NCBI GenBank assembly: GCA_014529385.2
Contig: CM043948.1
Location: 78,995,291 to 79,059,290, forward strand
DNA: 64,000 nt
Origin: Adiantum capillus-veneris
Taxonomy: Eukaryota; Streptophyta; Polypodiopsida; Polypodiales; Pteridaceae
Direction: 5' to 3'
Below, piece after piece: positions 46,802 to 59,883 of the stretch. Each line of letters starts with the position of its first letter. Position 1 is the first letter of the stretch. A program made the position numbers and the translations under genes. Below the pieces are notes generated by a model. It searched no databases and was not told the DNA's origin. It saw only the letters and a program-made list of their open reading frames with translations.

Positions 46802-47733
46802 TGTTAGCGGCTTGACACATCCAACGTAGGATGATTGCCCGGCAGGATATTATTTTTCTTTGTAATTATTCCTTCATTGACAAAAACCGTCATTTCACCT
46901 TTGTAAATAGTGGGGCTTGTAGAAGCTTCCAGATTGTATCCCATTTTTGACATTTAGACTGAGTGAATGGTTAAATTGGAACATTAGGGTTTGAGATTGT
47001 AAGATATTTATACCACTTTTGACCTTAATGCAAAAAACCTTTTGTCATTTTATAAGTTTTTGTCTGTGTGAGTTGAGCGTACTCTGTGTACGAGAGAGAG
47101 TGAGAGTTTTATCTTAACACTACGCGCGCACCGATGGTCGGAATCGAGTGCCAAGAAGTGCAACATGTTGCCCCCGAAGAGAGCTACGCGCCAACACCTA
47201 CATTGCAGGTGTACGGTCCAGCTTTGTGAGATCTACCCACGAGCTATATCTAGTGATTCGATGAGCATACGTTGTTTGTTTTCACATTTGAGCATATCCA
47301 CGCGTTCGCATTGAGTAGAGCTACACATTAGGAACTTTAGTTTTTGGAAATGAAGACCTGCAAATTTTGACCAAACATCTTATGTGATTTTGCACCAGGT
47401 GTTTAGGGTTGGGATTTTGGTTTATGGACCTTAGGGAGAGCGACCTATTGGTGTTAATAGGGTTTCCTTCAAGTTTTGTGGCGTTTCCAGAATGTTTGAT
47501 GGGTATTTGACTCTTGAAAGCGTCGTAGGAAATCTCCTCTTATGTAATCCTGAAGGCTGTAGCTTAGACATTGGGTAGATACCTCTGTAAGAAGTATTCA
47601 AGAGTCGGTCGAGTGTAGGTTGACACCTTATGCTTGCTTCCACGCGCCTGCAGGCGAGCTTCCTCCTTAGCTGACAAATCTTGTTAGGTGAGTTATCGTT
47701 GTGCTGACGTCCGTCGCGGCGTATCCGCCAACA
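46802..47733 (+). repeat. 3' LTR of the 15-kb gypsy element
   Basis: 932 bp, partner of 32616-33549, with scattered substitutions. It ends GCCAACA, followed by the target duplication GATAC at 47734-47738. Confidence 0.95.
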
Positions 47734-47738
47734 GATAC

Positions 47739-48115
47739 CCTTTTTATTTTTCTCAAGTGTTTCACATCTGCTACCCTGTACTTTCTTGCGAATGGGATTT
47801 GGTAGAGAAACTTTCGCTTGAGAGAAAACTTGAGGAGTTAGAATGGCTGATACATCTATGGATAACTAGTGATCCCTAACTAGTAGTAGAAAATTTTTCT
47901 CTAGTGGCACATGCTTATTCTTTTGCACAAGATGAGTATCCATGCATAGCGAGGTTCTTGATCAACATGCCTTTGCAAGAGGATGATGAAGAAGAAATAA
48001 TAGAGACTGAGGAAGACTACGGTCTCACTGAAAATGATTTCAATCATCTAGATGATGAGGATAGAGGCCTAGCCTTAGGGATGCCCCCCGGTTTATATAA
48101 TATCCTCTTTCCTTG
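47739..48115 (+). pseudogene. Last ORF of the older element, part after the insertion
   Basis: Continues the frame interrupted at 32615: PFYFSQVFHICYPVLSCEWD, LERKLEELEWLIHLW, one stop at 47877, then a strongly acidic tail (QEDDEEEIIETEEDYGLTEN) ending at a stop at 48113-48115. It is probably the C-terminal end of the older element's extra ORF, by position comparable to the second ORF of the 15-kb element, though I see no clear sequence similarity. Function unknown. Confidence 0.5.
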
Positions 48116-48310
48116 ATTCTAAAAGGGATGACAGATAGGTAGGTTAGGGGTCTGGATCATTTTTTGAGTTTGTTTTCTAGGAGTTTTAAATTTTTCACAC
48201 TAACATGCCTCCTAGATGTATATTGCCTTGTTGTTTGATATTGCTATGTAGGACTTATATTGAAAGGGTGGTGGTAATGCATGTGTTAGTCTCCACCCAA
48301 TTGTGCTATC

Positions 48311-50160
48311 TTATAGCCTCCCCCTAGTGTACATATTGTCTGGCCGTGCCGATGGCCTTGCCCGTAGGACCCATTTCCTTACGTTACGCCCCCTTGGAGA
48401 ATTGTTTTTGTCCTCGAAATTGAACGTAGTAGAATGTTTCTTAAGTGTGGAGACATTCTCCCATGTAGGACCTTCTTCAGGTATATCTAGCCATTTTACC
48501 AACACCTGTCATCTGACATGATGTTTGGTGCGAAGCTCATGAGAATCCAAAATCTTTTCGGGCTCATGAGGGATGCTTGGCGGTTCGATAAGGTCAACTA
48601 ACACACCTTTGTCAATGACATTATCATTCTGTCCCAGCTGCTTTCATAATAAACGACTAACATGAAAAACAGGATGAACTCGTGAGTGCTTTGGAAGAGC
48701 TAACTTATAGGCCACTTGACCTATACATTTGAGAATGGTAAACAGTCAACAATAGCATGGTGAAAGTTTAGCAACTTTTCCCATCATCGGAATTTATGAA
48801 TGCTCCGGAACTTTGACGAAAACCTTGTCTCCTTCTTCAAAAGTAGCAAGACAATGATGCTCATCTACATACTTCTTATATCGATCTTGAGCTTGCTTAA
48901 CATTCTGTCGAGCAACTCGAAGCATGTCAAAATGGTCTTGGAGAAAATACTTCTCTTGTTGTATCTTCTCCTTAGCCAACCCCATCGTAACGGGTGATCT
49001 AGGTTGAAATCTATACAAAAATCATAAATGGACTAAACCCTATAGTCACATGCTTTGAATTATTATAAGCAAATTCCAATATAGGTAAGTAGACTTCCCA
49101 ATTGGTTTGCTTCTTGCTAACGTACACTCATAGCATATCCTCTAGCACTTGATTAACTCTTTCTATTTGATCATCCATTTTTGGATGATCAGCCGTACTT
49201 AAATTAAGTTTAGTTTCCAACTTTTGGAACACGGCTCTCCAGAAGTGATTATCAAACTTTCAATCTCTATCACTAATTATACTAGCTGGTAGACCATAGC
49301 TGGTATATATATGCTCTACAAATAACCATGTTAATTCCGGTGTCTGAACAGTAATCTTAGTGGAAATGAATGGACCCATCTTGGTGAGACGGTCTACAAT
49401 TACCCATATGGCATCATGGCCACGATTTGTAGTAGGTAGTCCTACTACAAAATCCATAGAGATACTCTCCCACTTACCTTGTGGAATCTCTAAATGATGT
49501 GAAAGGCCACCTACCTTGAGGAGCTCTGCCTTATTAACCTGGCACTTCTAGCAATTTAGTACGTACTCTTGAACATCATGATGTAAGACGGGCCAATAAA
49601 ATTTCCATCGAACTAAGGTATACGTTTTAGGAATACGTGAATGACTAGCACTTGGACTATCGTGACACTCAAATAAGATATGGTGCCTAGTGTCTAAGTC
49701 CTTTGGTACACATACTCTACCTTTGTGGAGTAAGTAGCCATCATTAATGGAAAAATTCTTCAATTGCTTAAGCTCTTCCTGAGTAAGGGTGGAGCTATGT
49801 GTGTTGGAGTTTCTATCTACGCGTGCAGAGACATGTGAGCGTGAGGGATCCCTTTTTAAAACTGCACTCCATACTTTAGCATATGATCGATCTTGTGCAC
49901 ACTTGCCACGTAATGACTCTAAACATCCACTCTTTATTTTTGTGAAAGCAAGTGAATTAATCTGAGGCATCTGACTTAGTGCATCCGCTACTACATTATA
50001 TCGCCCCTTGCGATATCCTAGTTTACAATCATAATCTTGAAGGATTTTGGACCATCTAGCTTTACGGCCCTTTTAGTCTGTTTGAGTAGTAAACCATTTG
50101 ATAATCTCATGGTCAAAAACTACTTCAAACTCGACACCATATAAATAGTGTTGCCACTTT
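48311..50160 (-). pseudogene. Chromovirus integrase and chromodomain, minus strand
   Basis: Read from high to low coordinates: zinc-module region (SASHSRIPKTYTLVRWKFYWP, 49620-49690), core with MDFVVGLP, IVDRLTKM (49379-49402) and ISDRD (49260-49274), a degraded stretch keeping HPK...ERVNQ-like sequence, the C-terminal region (QDRYKKYVDEHH, FEEGDKVFVKVPE, 48797-48890) and a chromodomain (LVKWLDIPEEGPTWENVSTL, 48440-48505). Frameshifts and stops separate the pieces. Chromodomains direct chromovirus integration to particular chromatin. Sequence 48116-48310 shows nothing coding and no LTR could be identified. Confidence 0.85.
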
Positions 50161-50173
50161 CGTAAAGCGTGAA

Positions 50174-51279
50174 TTATGGCATAGAGCTCTCTCTCATAGA
50201 TAGAATAATTCCATATAACTTTTTACTTTCAAAGGCTATAGGTCTTCCCTCCTCAAGAAGTGCCACACCAATTGCTTTATCAATCTCTACCAGAAACGAG
50301 TTAAGTGGGTCGACAATTTCTAGGATGGGAGCAATGGCTATAGCTACCTTGAGCTGTTTGAAACTGCATTTTTGGGCTTCTTCCCAAGAAAATGTCTTAC
50401 CTTTTGCTTTAAGTTGATCCATCATAGGAACAACAATTTTGGCATAATCATGGATATATTGTCGATAAAATCCAACCATGCCTAAAAATATTTGAAGCTC
50501 CTCAACCGTGTTGGGATGTGGCCATCGAAGAATGGCAGCGACCTTGTCAGAGTCCATTTTGATGCCATAATAATGATCACATGATCGAGGTAATGTATCT
50601 CTGTTTTAAAGAAATTACACTTGCTTTGCTTAGCATACAACACGTGAGCTCGTTGTTCAAACACTAATCATAAGTGTTCTGTGTGTTTATCTTCAATCTT
50701 ATTGTAAATGAGAATGTCATCAAGGAAAACCACAACAAATTTTCCAAGATAGGGATGTAAGACACTATCCATGAGTGTCATAAATGTAGTTGGAGCATTG
50801 GTTAGACCAAAAGGCATAACCAAAAATTCAAAATGCCCAAACCGTGTTCTAAAGGCAGTTTTGGAGATATCTTGTAGTAGGATACGCACCTGGTGGTATC
50901 CTGAATGAAGATCTATCTTTGTATAGTATCTTTCCCCGTGGAGTTGATCAAACAACTCATCCACTCGAGGTAGATGATACTTGTTCTTGATGGTTATCGC
51001 ATTTAATCCGCGACAATCTATGCACATGCACAAAGTACCATCTTTCTTTCTTACCAATAGAATTGGTGATGCCCAACGCAAAGTGCTAGGTCTAATGAAA
51101 CCACGAGCGAGGTAGTCAGCCAATTGACTCTCAACCTCCTTCGCCTCTTTAGCACTCATATGATAAGGTGGTTTACTCACCGGTTTAGTGCCTGGCAAGA
51201 CATCTATGCCATGCTGCACATCACGTGTAGGGGGTAAACCTGGTGGTAAATCACTTGAGAACACATCACTATACTCCAT
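50174..51279 (-). pseudogene. Chromovirus RT and RNase H, minus strand
   Basis: RT is open from 51279 to 50668: [67 protein letters not shown] and the catalytic VFLDDILIY (about 50700), so both aspartates are kept. After a stop at 50668 the thumb/connection (WPHPNTVEELQIFLGMVGFY) and RNase H start (NSFLVEIDKAIGVALLEEGR) follow; the RNase H Asp is in VEIDKA. One frameshift near 50560 separates them. Confidence 0.92.
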
Positions 51280-51605
51280 GAGTAAGTGAGTAAGTGAGTT
51301 ATCTTTTGCCGTGCAAAAGGAGAAAGTAAACTAGAATTATGTTGGGATAAAGAATCTTGTAGTTCCTCTAATGTTTGTTTTACAACACTTGCACGTTTCT
51401 CTATAGAATTAAAATTGAGAGCACTTTGGTCGTTAGATTTGTTAACACTTTGTTTATCAGTAGAATTAATTGGACTTTGCATACCATTAGAATTCATTGT
51501 ACTTTGCATACCATTTTTAGAATTCACCGCACTTTGCTCTTGAGAATTCACAAGACTTGGAGACAAGCAGTAACACAAAAAGATCTCATCTATTAAATCT
51601 GCTTT

Positions 51606-52520
51606 CTACAAAATAGAAAGCTCGGCTGTACATATAAGAGGTGCAGATGGTATATTTTTGTCACGAAGAAAAAGCACATGTTTACCATTGTCCATAAAGG
51701 ATAAGGAGTTGTGTTCATAACTAGTGTGCAATGTGTTTCCTAAACCATGCACCCACTCCCGTCCTAAAACTACATCAGTACGGTCCATGTTCATAACTTG
51801 GAAGTCAAGGGTCATCATATGATCTCGAACAATAAGCTCAACCCCTTGAACTACCGTGTCCCATATTTCTTTATCATTTCCACACATCTACTCCACCACA
51901 TAATTGTGAGAGTAGGGAGTCTGTGTAAGCTTCAATTTCTTGACTAGATTATAGTTCAAGAAGTTATGAGTTGCACCATCATCCACTAAAATAGGAACAC
52001 ATTGTCCATTAATAGTGCCATGCATGCGAATCAAATCATGGGGGCCAAAGGTGGGTTGCCACATTGAAGCAGGCACACGACACTTGTGCTTTTCTTCCAT
52101 ATGAAGACCCTCTACAACACAATATTTAGGAGATGAATATAATGTGAGGTGTTGCACCGTGTGCATGGCCTTTTCTTTGCCTTGCAAAAGAGGACAATCT
52201 TTCTTGTTATGTTGGTTCGAAAGACATCTAAAACAAAAATTGTATTTCTCTGCACGCTCAAAATCAGCAGTGTTGAGAGACCCACGTGGAGTATCTCGTG
52301 ATTGCATAGGCTTCTTAGCCTCTTGTGGGCGTGGAGAGGTAGGTTGTCTCTTATTCCTCTTGGAACGTGTGGGAGATCTACCTCGCCATTGGCTCTTAGC
52401 CACATTGCTTTTAACAAAAGTATTCTTAGAGTAGGGAATATTTCCTTTCCTCTCTTGGTCATCATCATATCTTTGGGCATGACTGATGGCTTCTTCCAAA
52501 GTTTTTGGATTGACTTTGGA
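51606..52520 (-). pseudogene. Chromovirus gag C-terminal part and protease, minus strand
   Basis: From 52520 downward: NPKTLEEAISHAQRYDDD (end of the capsid region), a basic linker, CCHC zinc knuckle CFRCLSNQHNKKDC (about 52190-52232), then protease with LVDDGATHNFLN (about 51955-51990) and, after a stop at 51888, VVLGREWVHGLG (about 51740-51775). The N-terminal two thirds of gag are not upstream in this orientation but inverted next to it. The stretch 51280-51605 encodes low-complexity Asn/Ser/Gln sequence linking to RT. Confidence 0.88.
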
Positions 52521-53165
52521 ACATCACCAAAGCGTACTTGAAATCAAACTCTTTGCACTCAATGAAAATGTTACCAATCTTACAAAGCTACTTGTGAAAT
52601 TTATGAATTCACAGACAACTCAAGGATCCACAAGTGGCACAGTTCAAGGTAACCAATCTCGCACGACTCAAAGAGTCCAAGAGACAAGTGTTGCAGAAGA
52701 TGCAGAAGGTAGCAATGCATTACTTAAGAATATCACCATTCCTGAGTTTCATGGGGAAGAGCGTGATCACAACAAGGATGCTCTCAATACGTTCTTACAC
52801 AAATGGAGTGATATTCATAGATTGAGACACACCCCGGACATAAAGACGACTGTGGAAACAAGTATATCTCTTAAAGGCAAGGCCTAAAGTGGTGGATGAC
52901 ATTTCCAATAGATGCTCGTCCTCCATCTTGGGCTGCGTTTCACGCTTCTTTCTCCAAATAGTTTTTGGACTCCAATGAAGAAATTAAGAATTGGTTAGCA
53001 TGGGATGCATGCCGCATGTCTGGCCTCTCTCTCATATAGTACCTTTTGAAGTATCAGGAAATCATATTAAAGTTAGAAGGTTTACATGAATTCCAAAAGA
53101 TACGGGGTTTTAATAGGGGTCTTGAAGAAATTGTGAAATGGGTGACATTCATAGAGGGATATCAC
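52486..53165 (+). pseudogene. Inverted gag N-terminal part of the same chromovirus family
   Basis: On the plus strand, starting close to 52522: VLEIKLFALNENVTNLTKLL, a Thr/Gln-rich linker, ITIPEFHGEERDHNKDALNT, IHRLRHTPDIKTTVETSISL, then after a frameshift near 52886 MTFPIDARPPSWAAFHASFS, NWLAWDACRMSGLSL, YLLKYQEIILKLEGLHEFQK and GLEEIVKWVTF. This is the capsid part that should precede NPKTLEEAIS on the minus strand. The head-to-head junction lies at about 52519-52522. Bases 52486-52519 are antisense to the other piece. Confidence 0.75.
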
Positions 53166-54803
53166 TAACTTCTTTAGCGCAGGGTCTCAGTAGCAAGATG
53201 AGCAAGCTCCACAGTAGAATTTGGATCCCACTTATACTAGAGGTATATTAGTTGACATATCCATTGATCTTGGGAGATCTAGACACCCACGTCTATGAGG
53301 GCAGCAATGACATCAACGGAGGCTTCATCAGATAATGGGGTATATTCTAGCACGATATGGGAGACACACTGTAAAACTATTTAAAGAAGCAAAAACTGAC
53401 AAAACTCTTCAATGACCGATGCAATAATATGAGAGGCATCCTAAGGCATTGATGATGATGATGATGAGTTTACTTTTTCCCTTTACCTCACTTGTATTTT
53501 TGTATTCACATTGTATTAGATCCACCAAAATTTTATCAATTTGATCTCATAGGTCATTTTGGCCTTTTGAAAACATTTAATATAGCCATTCATTTCATTT
53601 CATTATCTCTCGCCTGTGGGGGGGACTAAAGCCAAATTTTAGTGGCACTAGGGCATGAGGTCACAATGGGGGAGAATGTGTGTGTGGTTTGGGGGGCAAT
53701 TTTGTTGTGCTGGAGCTTTCTCTACTTATAGTGACGCACGAGAAAAAATCACTCCCACAACAAATTTGGGTTTTTATTTTTTAAATTTTAGGCATCACTT
53801 AAGCGATGCAATATATTTTGCAAGTGTCACTATGGACGTTACATGATGTGATGCTCTTAAGCGACTCTCTGCGCAACCCTAAGAGTGATGCTTTTTTTTT
53901 TTTTTGAGATTAGCCGAACTTTAGCAAGGCTCACTAATTTTCCAAGCATCAATACTTACAAACCAGCCTATAAGTGTTAGGAAAAACCTTGTATCTTATC
54001 AAATACTAGTATTGCCTTCGGCAACCCCTCCCTCTTCTTGCGTGCAATGAATTTCTCTCTCACTGAGCACGCAAGGCTACAATGCATACCACTAGAAGCC
54101 GGCCATTGAAAGAGCTTCTACCACGTGTCCAAGGGAGGGGGCCAGAATTCCTTCCTCCATTTATAATAGTATAGATGTTGTCTATGAAGTGAATGAAAGG
54201 AATTGGCTATGGAAAAAAAAATAGTGAACCGTTCATGGTGTAGTTAGTATGTTAATCACAAGAGATTAGGAGAGAGATATTAACATTGATGCAAGTAGAA
54301 AAACATAAATTAAATTAATCAAAATAAATGCAAATGGTGGATACAAATGTGGCTCAAGTGTGGATCATAGAGATGGGATAATGATTGAGGTACAAACTGT
54401 GTAGATAGGACTTATTTTATAGGAGTAGAGGGAGATAATATTTTGACATAAGTAGACTTCCAAAGTAGAGGGGTTTTCCACTACTTGGTGGTGCAGCTAT
54501 GGCATGCACCCCAATAAGGAAATGGAAATGGATAAAAGCATGAGTAGGTGGTTCACTAGCTACCTATTTTTTGACATGGTGGCTACGGCTACCACCTTGT
54601 AGAAAGATTCTAGTTATTAGAGTTGGTAGCTAGTGATACGTAGTGGTAGGTAGTAGCTTCAAGATAGAAACATCGGTTGGGAAACTTCAGTTTGAGCTAG
54701 TAAGTAAAAAAAATAGAGTTTGTATGATATGGTACTACCTAACCACAAAACACTTGTAGGAGACTGTCTTGGAAACAGGTGTTCGGTCCACCTATTCATG
54801 CTT
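53166..54803. other. No gene recognised
   Basis: AT-rich, no long frame. At 53790-53900 short phrases such as CTTAAGCGATGC, CTTAAGCGACTC and CTAAGAGTGATGC recur, faintly like subterminal repeats of a decayed DNA transposon, but no terminal repeats were found. Confidence 0.4.
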
Positions 54804-55094
54804 CTACCTAAATATATTCATTATTGTGATCTCAGTTAGTTCATTATAGTCCACATACATACAAGAGGTCCAATCTTCATTTTTCACTAAAAGTACATGT
54901 GAGAAAAAGGGAGATGAACTTGGACATACCATTCCCTTTGATATGGTCTCGTTAACTTGGTAGAGAATCTCCTCTTGTTTTGTGTGAGAAACAAGATAAA
55001 GAGGTTTATTAGGATGAGAAATTCTAGGCACAAGATCAATCTTATGGTAATCATCCCCTCCTAGGAGAGGTAATTTTATTTGGGATAGAGTCAA
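54804..55094 (-). pseudogene. Ty3/gypsy RT N-terminal fragment
   Basis: Minus-strand frame with HKIDLVPRISHPNKPLYLVS, EEILYQVNETISKGMVCPSS, SHVLLVKNEDWTSCMYVDYN and ITIMN, the fingers region of a gypsy RT (usual form: KKDGTWRMCVDYRxLN). It stops before the palm; the catalytic box is not present downstream. Isolated fragment with no other domains nearby. Confidence 0.8.
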
Positions 55095-58000
55095 AAAAGA
55101 AAATCACTATATGATTGAAGAAAAGAAGTGTGATTCATTTTATTATTAGAGCAACAATTAATTTTAGATATGGTAGTGGGAGAGGAAACAAAACCATATA
55201 TCAGAAAAGAAAAGAATTTATTGAGTTTTGTATAGGTGCATGTGATACACTAGAATGGTGCTTCCTTTCTCCTTAGTACTAAGACTGTTTGCGGGTCGTC
55301 GTGACGGATGTCCATAGCATAGCTCTCAAGCATCAACATAAAATTACCGATACAGGGGAAGCGACTCGGATGAGGCATGGAAACTCACTAGGGTGTCAAT
55401 CCTAATGAAGTGAACTCGAAGAGATGCAACTACTAATTACTCTACAAGCACATCAAACTCACTAAAGCCAAGTAATCTGCCTATGTCCTTCTACACAGCT
55501 CTACAGTCATTACGCCCGTTCACCATGCAAATCATATTGGAATTGCACGAAACTTGAAGGGAAGCTACAGGGGACTATCAGGAACATATCCTATCATTGT
55601 CACAGCATTCTGGAGAGGTACAAAGATCGCGATTGTTCGTCCCATAGTACACAAAAACAGTAAACGGATGATCCTAAAGGGACGCTTTTAGGTCCCTAAA
55701 GCCTCTCCGAAGGTCAAAACAATATAAAATACGCATATAAACACTCAAAAAAGTGATTTAAGGCCTAAACGGATGCGTTTGAAACCTTCACCGAATCTTG
55801 AATGCTTACATTGAATGAAAGAGCGGAGTAAGAGGAACACAATGCAAGAAACAAAACTGAATTTGGATTACCATAGCCACATAAGCGATGATTACAAGTT
55901 GGAGCAAAGAGGTAGCTCTTTGTGCGTAATGCAATAGTCACTTATCTTCAAAAAATAATCTCCCTTTCACACTAACCTTAGTGTATTATATACTTAGGGA
56001 TTTCTAAAGTGGCCGGCGGCCAACTTCTCATGGACCTTTACATACATCATTGGAAAAATTACATCTTTGACTTAGACTTGACATAGACGATTGACATTAG
56101 GCTTTTATAGGGTTTGATGTATTAAACATCGGAAAAATAATTTGATCACATCAAAACTTTGGCCGGTTGACCCAACGAGCGCCTTGGCTAGGTGGGCACT
56201 TGTATGTTGTATCACCTCCAAACAAAGACTTAAACCTTTACCTTTATGATGAAAACCTGTTGCTCTGTCAAGAACCTTAAGTTGAGTAGCTATTCAATGA
56301 AACCATGGTTCTCCTAGAGCTACATTGTCATGAAGCAATTGAGATTCAAAAAAAATATATTGGTCTACATTGCCTTGCATGTGGAGCGTTAGCATTAAAC
56401 ATGTAACTAGAAGTTTTTTCCTTTAGTAATATCCAAACTCATCCATGTTGGTCCCAATTCTTCAATTCTTATTCTTAACCATTGAGCTAACCTAGTTAGA
56501 ATCAAGCTATGAGTAGAGATGATATCAAAGATAATAAAAACACTTTGATCTCTAACCCTACACCATGCCTTAGGGGGGCTCTATGTACAAATTGTGTATA
56601 CATAGGCATTCAAGGACTATTTCTAAAATTTCTTAACTATTTATTTTTGAAAACTACACCCTTTTTCTATTCAATCTATGAAATTTTTTCCCAATTTTGG
56701 TTTATTGTACCCTGTGTATGTGAAAATTTGAGAATAAATGAAATTTAATAACCCCCTTCTACTACACTCACATGATAATTACAAAATTATGAAGTGACGA
56801 CCCCTCCCCAGTCCCATGCATAAAATCGTTGAATAGATTCTTGATTCACCTCTTCGAGACAATAGACATGGGTGTAACACAAAGGGATTCCTTCTTGGCA
56901 CTCCTTGTGGGGCATTCACGATAGGTGTTCCCTTGATCTCTACACTTAACACTAGGTTTGTGTTTGAGCCACTACAGTGGCTTGGCACCTCACTCTATAA
57001 AATTGTCTCTAAGACGATCTATTTTTCAAGAAACACTGACAATAGGATATCATTGAGATCCTATGACATAGAGGAAAATTATAGTATATCTTTTATCCCA
57101 AAAAAGTGTAAGATATAAAAAAATCTAAAAATAGTAAGAAGCCACAAAATTGGATTTTAAATTTAACAACATACATGTTTTTGAGGCCTAAAACAAGATG
57201 ACATCTTTTTTTCCTTAAAAATTATATGTATATACTCTCATTGTATACATATCCATGTATTTTTCAAAAACGTTTCAGTGTGCTTTGAAGGTTTTCAATG
57301 GGTCTACATGGGATACCAAAACTTTTGAGCGATTTTTGTTTGATTGTACCTAAAAGATGGCTCTTAAAAAAAATAACATTTTTACATGAAATTATTTATT
57401 TATATTTTTTTCAACTCCCTACATGCCTTGAGAACAAATCCCTAAAAGGTTTTGCTAAGGCTTTTTGTGGTCTATGAGAGTAAGAATTTACAAAAAAAGT
57501 TTCTTATAGCCACAAAAGTGGCTCCTGTTCAGACAGAGCAAGTGTTAATAAAACAATTCTCCTTCTTATATTTCTCAAGGTATTCAAGATACTTGTATAC
57601 ACTCTTCTCTTTCTTCTTTTTGTTGCTCTTGCAATTGCAAGGAGCCTTTTCATTCTTCTCATATACCTTATCTTTATAAGGAAACTTGTTGGGAGAAAAT
57701 ATCTTGGTAGCAACCATAGATTAGTGGATGACTTTTAAGCTTTTTTGCATTAATATATGTGTCTGTATTCTCAGAAGTCCCTACATAATATTTCTACTTT
57801 TTCTCTAAAAATAGTTTCTTTTGAAGCTTCTTTGAGATGACAATCCCAAATCCTATGCACACTTTTGAATCTATGTACTCCCCCTTCTCAAGCTTAAGAC
57901 CATGTCAAGCCTATTTTTTTTTTTTTTGGCTTCATTTCTCAATAATTGCCACATAATTACATTCCTTCCATGTCTTTGGCTAGGTCCCTTGGGTTTTCAT

Positions 58001-59465
58001 ACTAGCTCACCATTGACAAGTCAATTTTTGGAGGTACAACTGCATGGTGTTACTTGGATTTCTCAATAAAGCTCTCATCTTTAAAGATGGCATCAAACTA
58101 CTAAATCAACGTGAGCACCTCAACCATATGTCCATGGGATGGCTGTAAGTTCCATCAATGGAAAGGACTAGTGGTCTTGCCCCTATCCTTCATCTTTTCA
58201 AGTTTGTTTTCTTACTTCCATGCATGATATGTCCTTTTGCATCACCGTGAGGGATGTTTCATTGTGCTTAACATAGTTTAATGAGAGCTAGCTTTTGTGT
58301 GTGTGAATGTGTGTGTGTGTGTGTGTGTGTGTTGAATTGAATATACAACAATAGATTGAATCATACAATGGAACTGGCTAGACCATAAATAAACCACTAT
58401 AAGATATGACTATAAGAATATTTTGACTCATTGATTTTTTGAATAAGTACAATGTACTCCAAGAATCATACAAACAAGTTATACTTGTATTACCATTATA
58501 AAGACAAAAATCATATATCTTATCGAGCCAAATCAAATCTATTGCTACACCTACAATTTGCTAATTAATCCCAAGGAAGAAACCTATTACCTGCCATCAT
58601 CCAAGAACACAAGCACGTCAGTATTGGCATTACTTGGAAGGCACGTGTCAATGACCCCTTTCCCTTTTTATTGATGTCCAAAATTACAAACAAACTAACA
58701 ACTAAGCAGAGATTAGTTTTATGAAAAAATGAAAATAACCCACATTTTGAATTTGTTTAATATTGTATATGCTCACCAATTTTTGTTGTGAAATCTTCTT
58801 ACTTCTGTGTTATGAAATATCCTTGTAAGCCAAGGTCCCCACAACAATCTCATGTCAAGAGCTTAATGACATTTTTATACCATTCCATCTTCTAGATTAC
58901 GAATCAAAAGTACATTTTTTGGGCAGCATGTCCCATGTATAACGGAGAGGCTTTCAAATGTCTAGTCAATGCAATGCCCTCTCCACTGAGACCCTCACAT
59001 GAGGTTTAAGGCTCTAGAAACCGCTCAAAAGTAAAAACACCTGAAAATAAAAATGAAAATATGTTATTTTTTAGTCTACACTCATTGAACCAAACTTGGT
59101 TATCACAAGATATGTTGTTCACTAAATATTGTCGTCACTTACATCAAGTCACCGCATTTTTGTGTCCATCCAAGGTATGGTAACAAGGATTGGTAGACCT
59201 ATAGGCTACATGTTTCTCCCTATTTTTGAGCATCATTGTCTTAACTACAAATAATCATTATGGACAGTCATATCAATAAAGATTATGCTTAAGAACTATG
59301 CTATTACTAATACGCTAATGACTATGTTTCTTCAATTTTGTCGTTAGTTTCAGCGATATGTCTGTATATCTTTGAGAACTCAATTTTATGGTCAAATACA
59401 CGCCAATATGTATTACTAAAAAACACAAAAGAAAAACCAAGCATCATCTTCTTTGTTTTGTGAAC
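55095..59465. other. No gene recognised; AT-rich intergenic or decayed repeat
   Basis: About 4.4 kb without protein-like frames. It includes a (GT)n run at 58303-58332. Part of the left end of the copia LTR that follows could extend into it. Confidence 0.45.
58303..58332. repeat. (GT)n microsatellite
   Basis: About 30 bp of TG dinucleotides with one interruption near the start. Confidence 0.85.
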
Positions 59466-59683
59466 CTATTTTCTCAAAGTCCAATACCAAAAAGTGTGGG
59501 AGTTGAAATGGTGAGTGCAAGAGATGGAAGAAGAGAAGGGTAGGGAGAAGAGGGAACACATAGTGTTGGGTAGAGCTATTGAGACAAATGCTCTCAACTC
59601 CTTATTAGCATCATAACCAAAGAATGTAAAGGATGGGCGAACGTCCGACCACAACCACCACCCACTTGGTCTAAAACCTAACA
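59466..59683 (-). repeat. Start of a copia 3' LTR, minus strand
   Basis: On the minus strand CAAGTGGGAGAT (polypurine tract, about 59684-59695) is followed by TGTTAGGTTTTAGACC, the usual start of a copia LTR. The far end is not determined because no second LTR copy is in the window; the given end is only the part with continuous open sequence. Confidence 0.55.
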
Positions 59684-59883
59684 ATCTCCCACTTGAAGGC
59701 CAATGTGGCCCAAGTGGCTATAGAATGTAGGGGATAGTATGTACAATTGTAAAAAATGTGAAGCATGACCATCTCTTCACCCTACACCCATCATCTCTAT
59801 GCAATGTGAAAATCGCTTTGAGTCTAAGCTCTTTGTTAGAGCATCCACTGGGTTTTCATCCGTGTGAATTTTGACTAACTCAA

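Larger units (their letters stand above)
32616..47733 (+). mobile_element. 15.1-kb Ty3/gypsy retrotransposon with unusual layout
   Basis: LTRs of 934 and 932 bp, primer site, polypurine tract and exact target duplication GATAC (32611-32615 and 47734-47738) make this a full-length insertion. Coding order: gag, RT remnant, RNase H, two apparent zinc modules, integrase, protease, W-x-P repeat region, then a separate 3.4-kb ORF. The primer is tRNA-Asp-like and integrase resembles the Tat lineage. RT lacks its catalytic part and several frames have stops, so this copy depends on others or is dead. Confidence 0.93.

Noticed and set aside
53640-53900. Decayed CACTA or MITE suggested by repeated AAGCGA(C/T)GC-like words
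   Set aside because: No terminal inverted repeats or target duplication found; too few and too diverged words.
55270-55900. Possible non-coding RNA or gene fragment in a GC-richer patch
   Set aside because: No open frame, no recognisable tRNA, rRNA or snRNA features.
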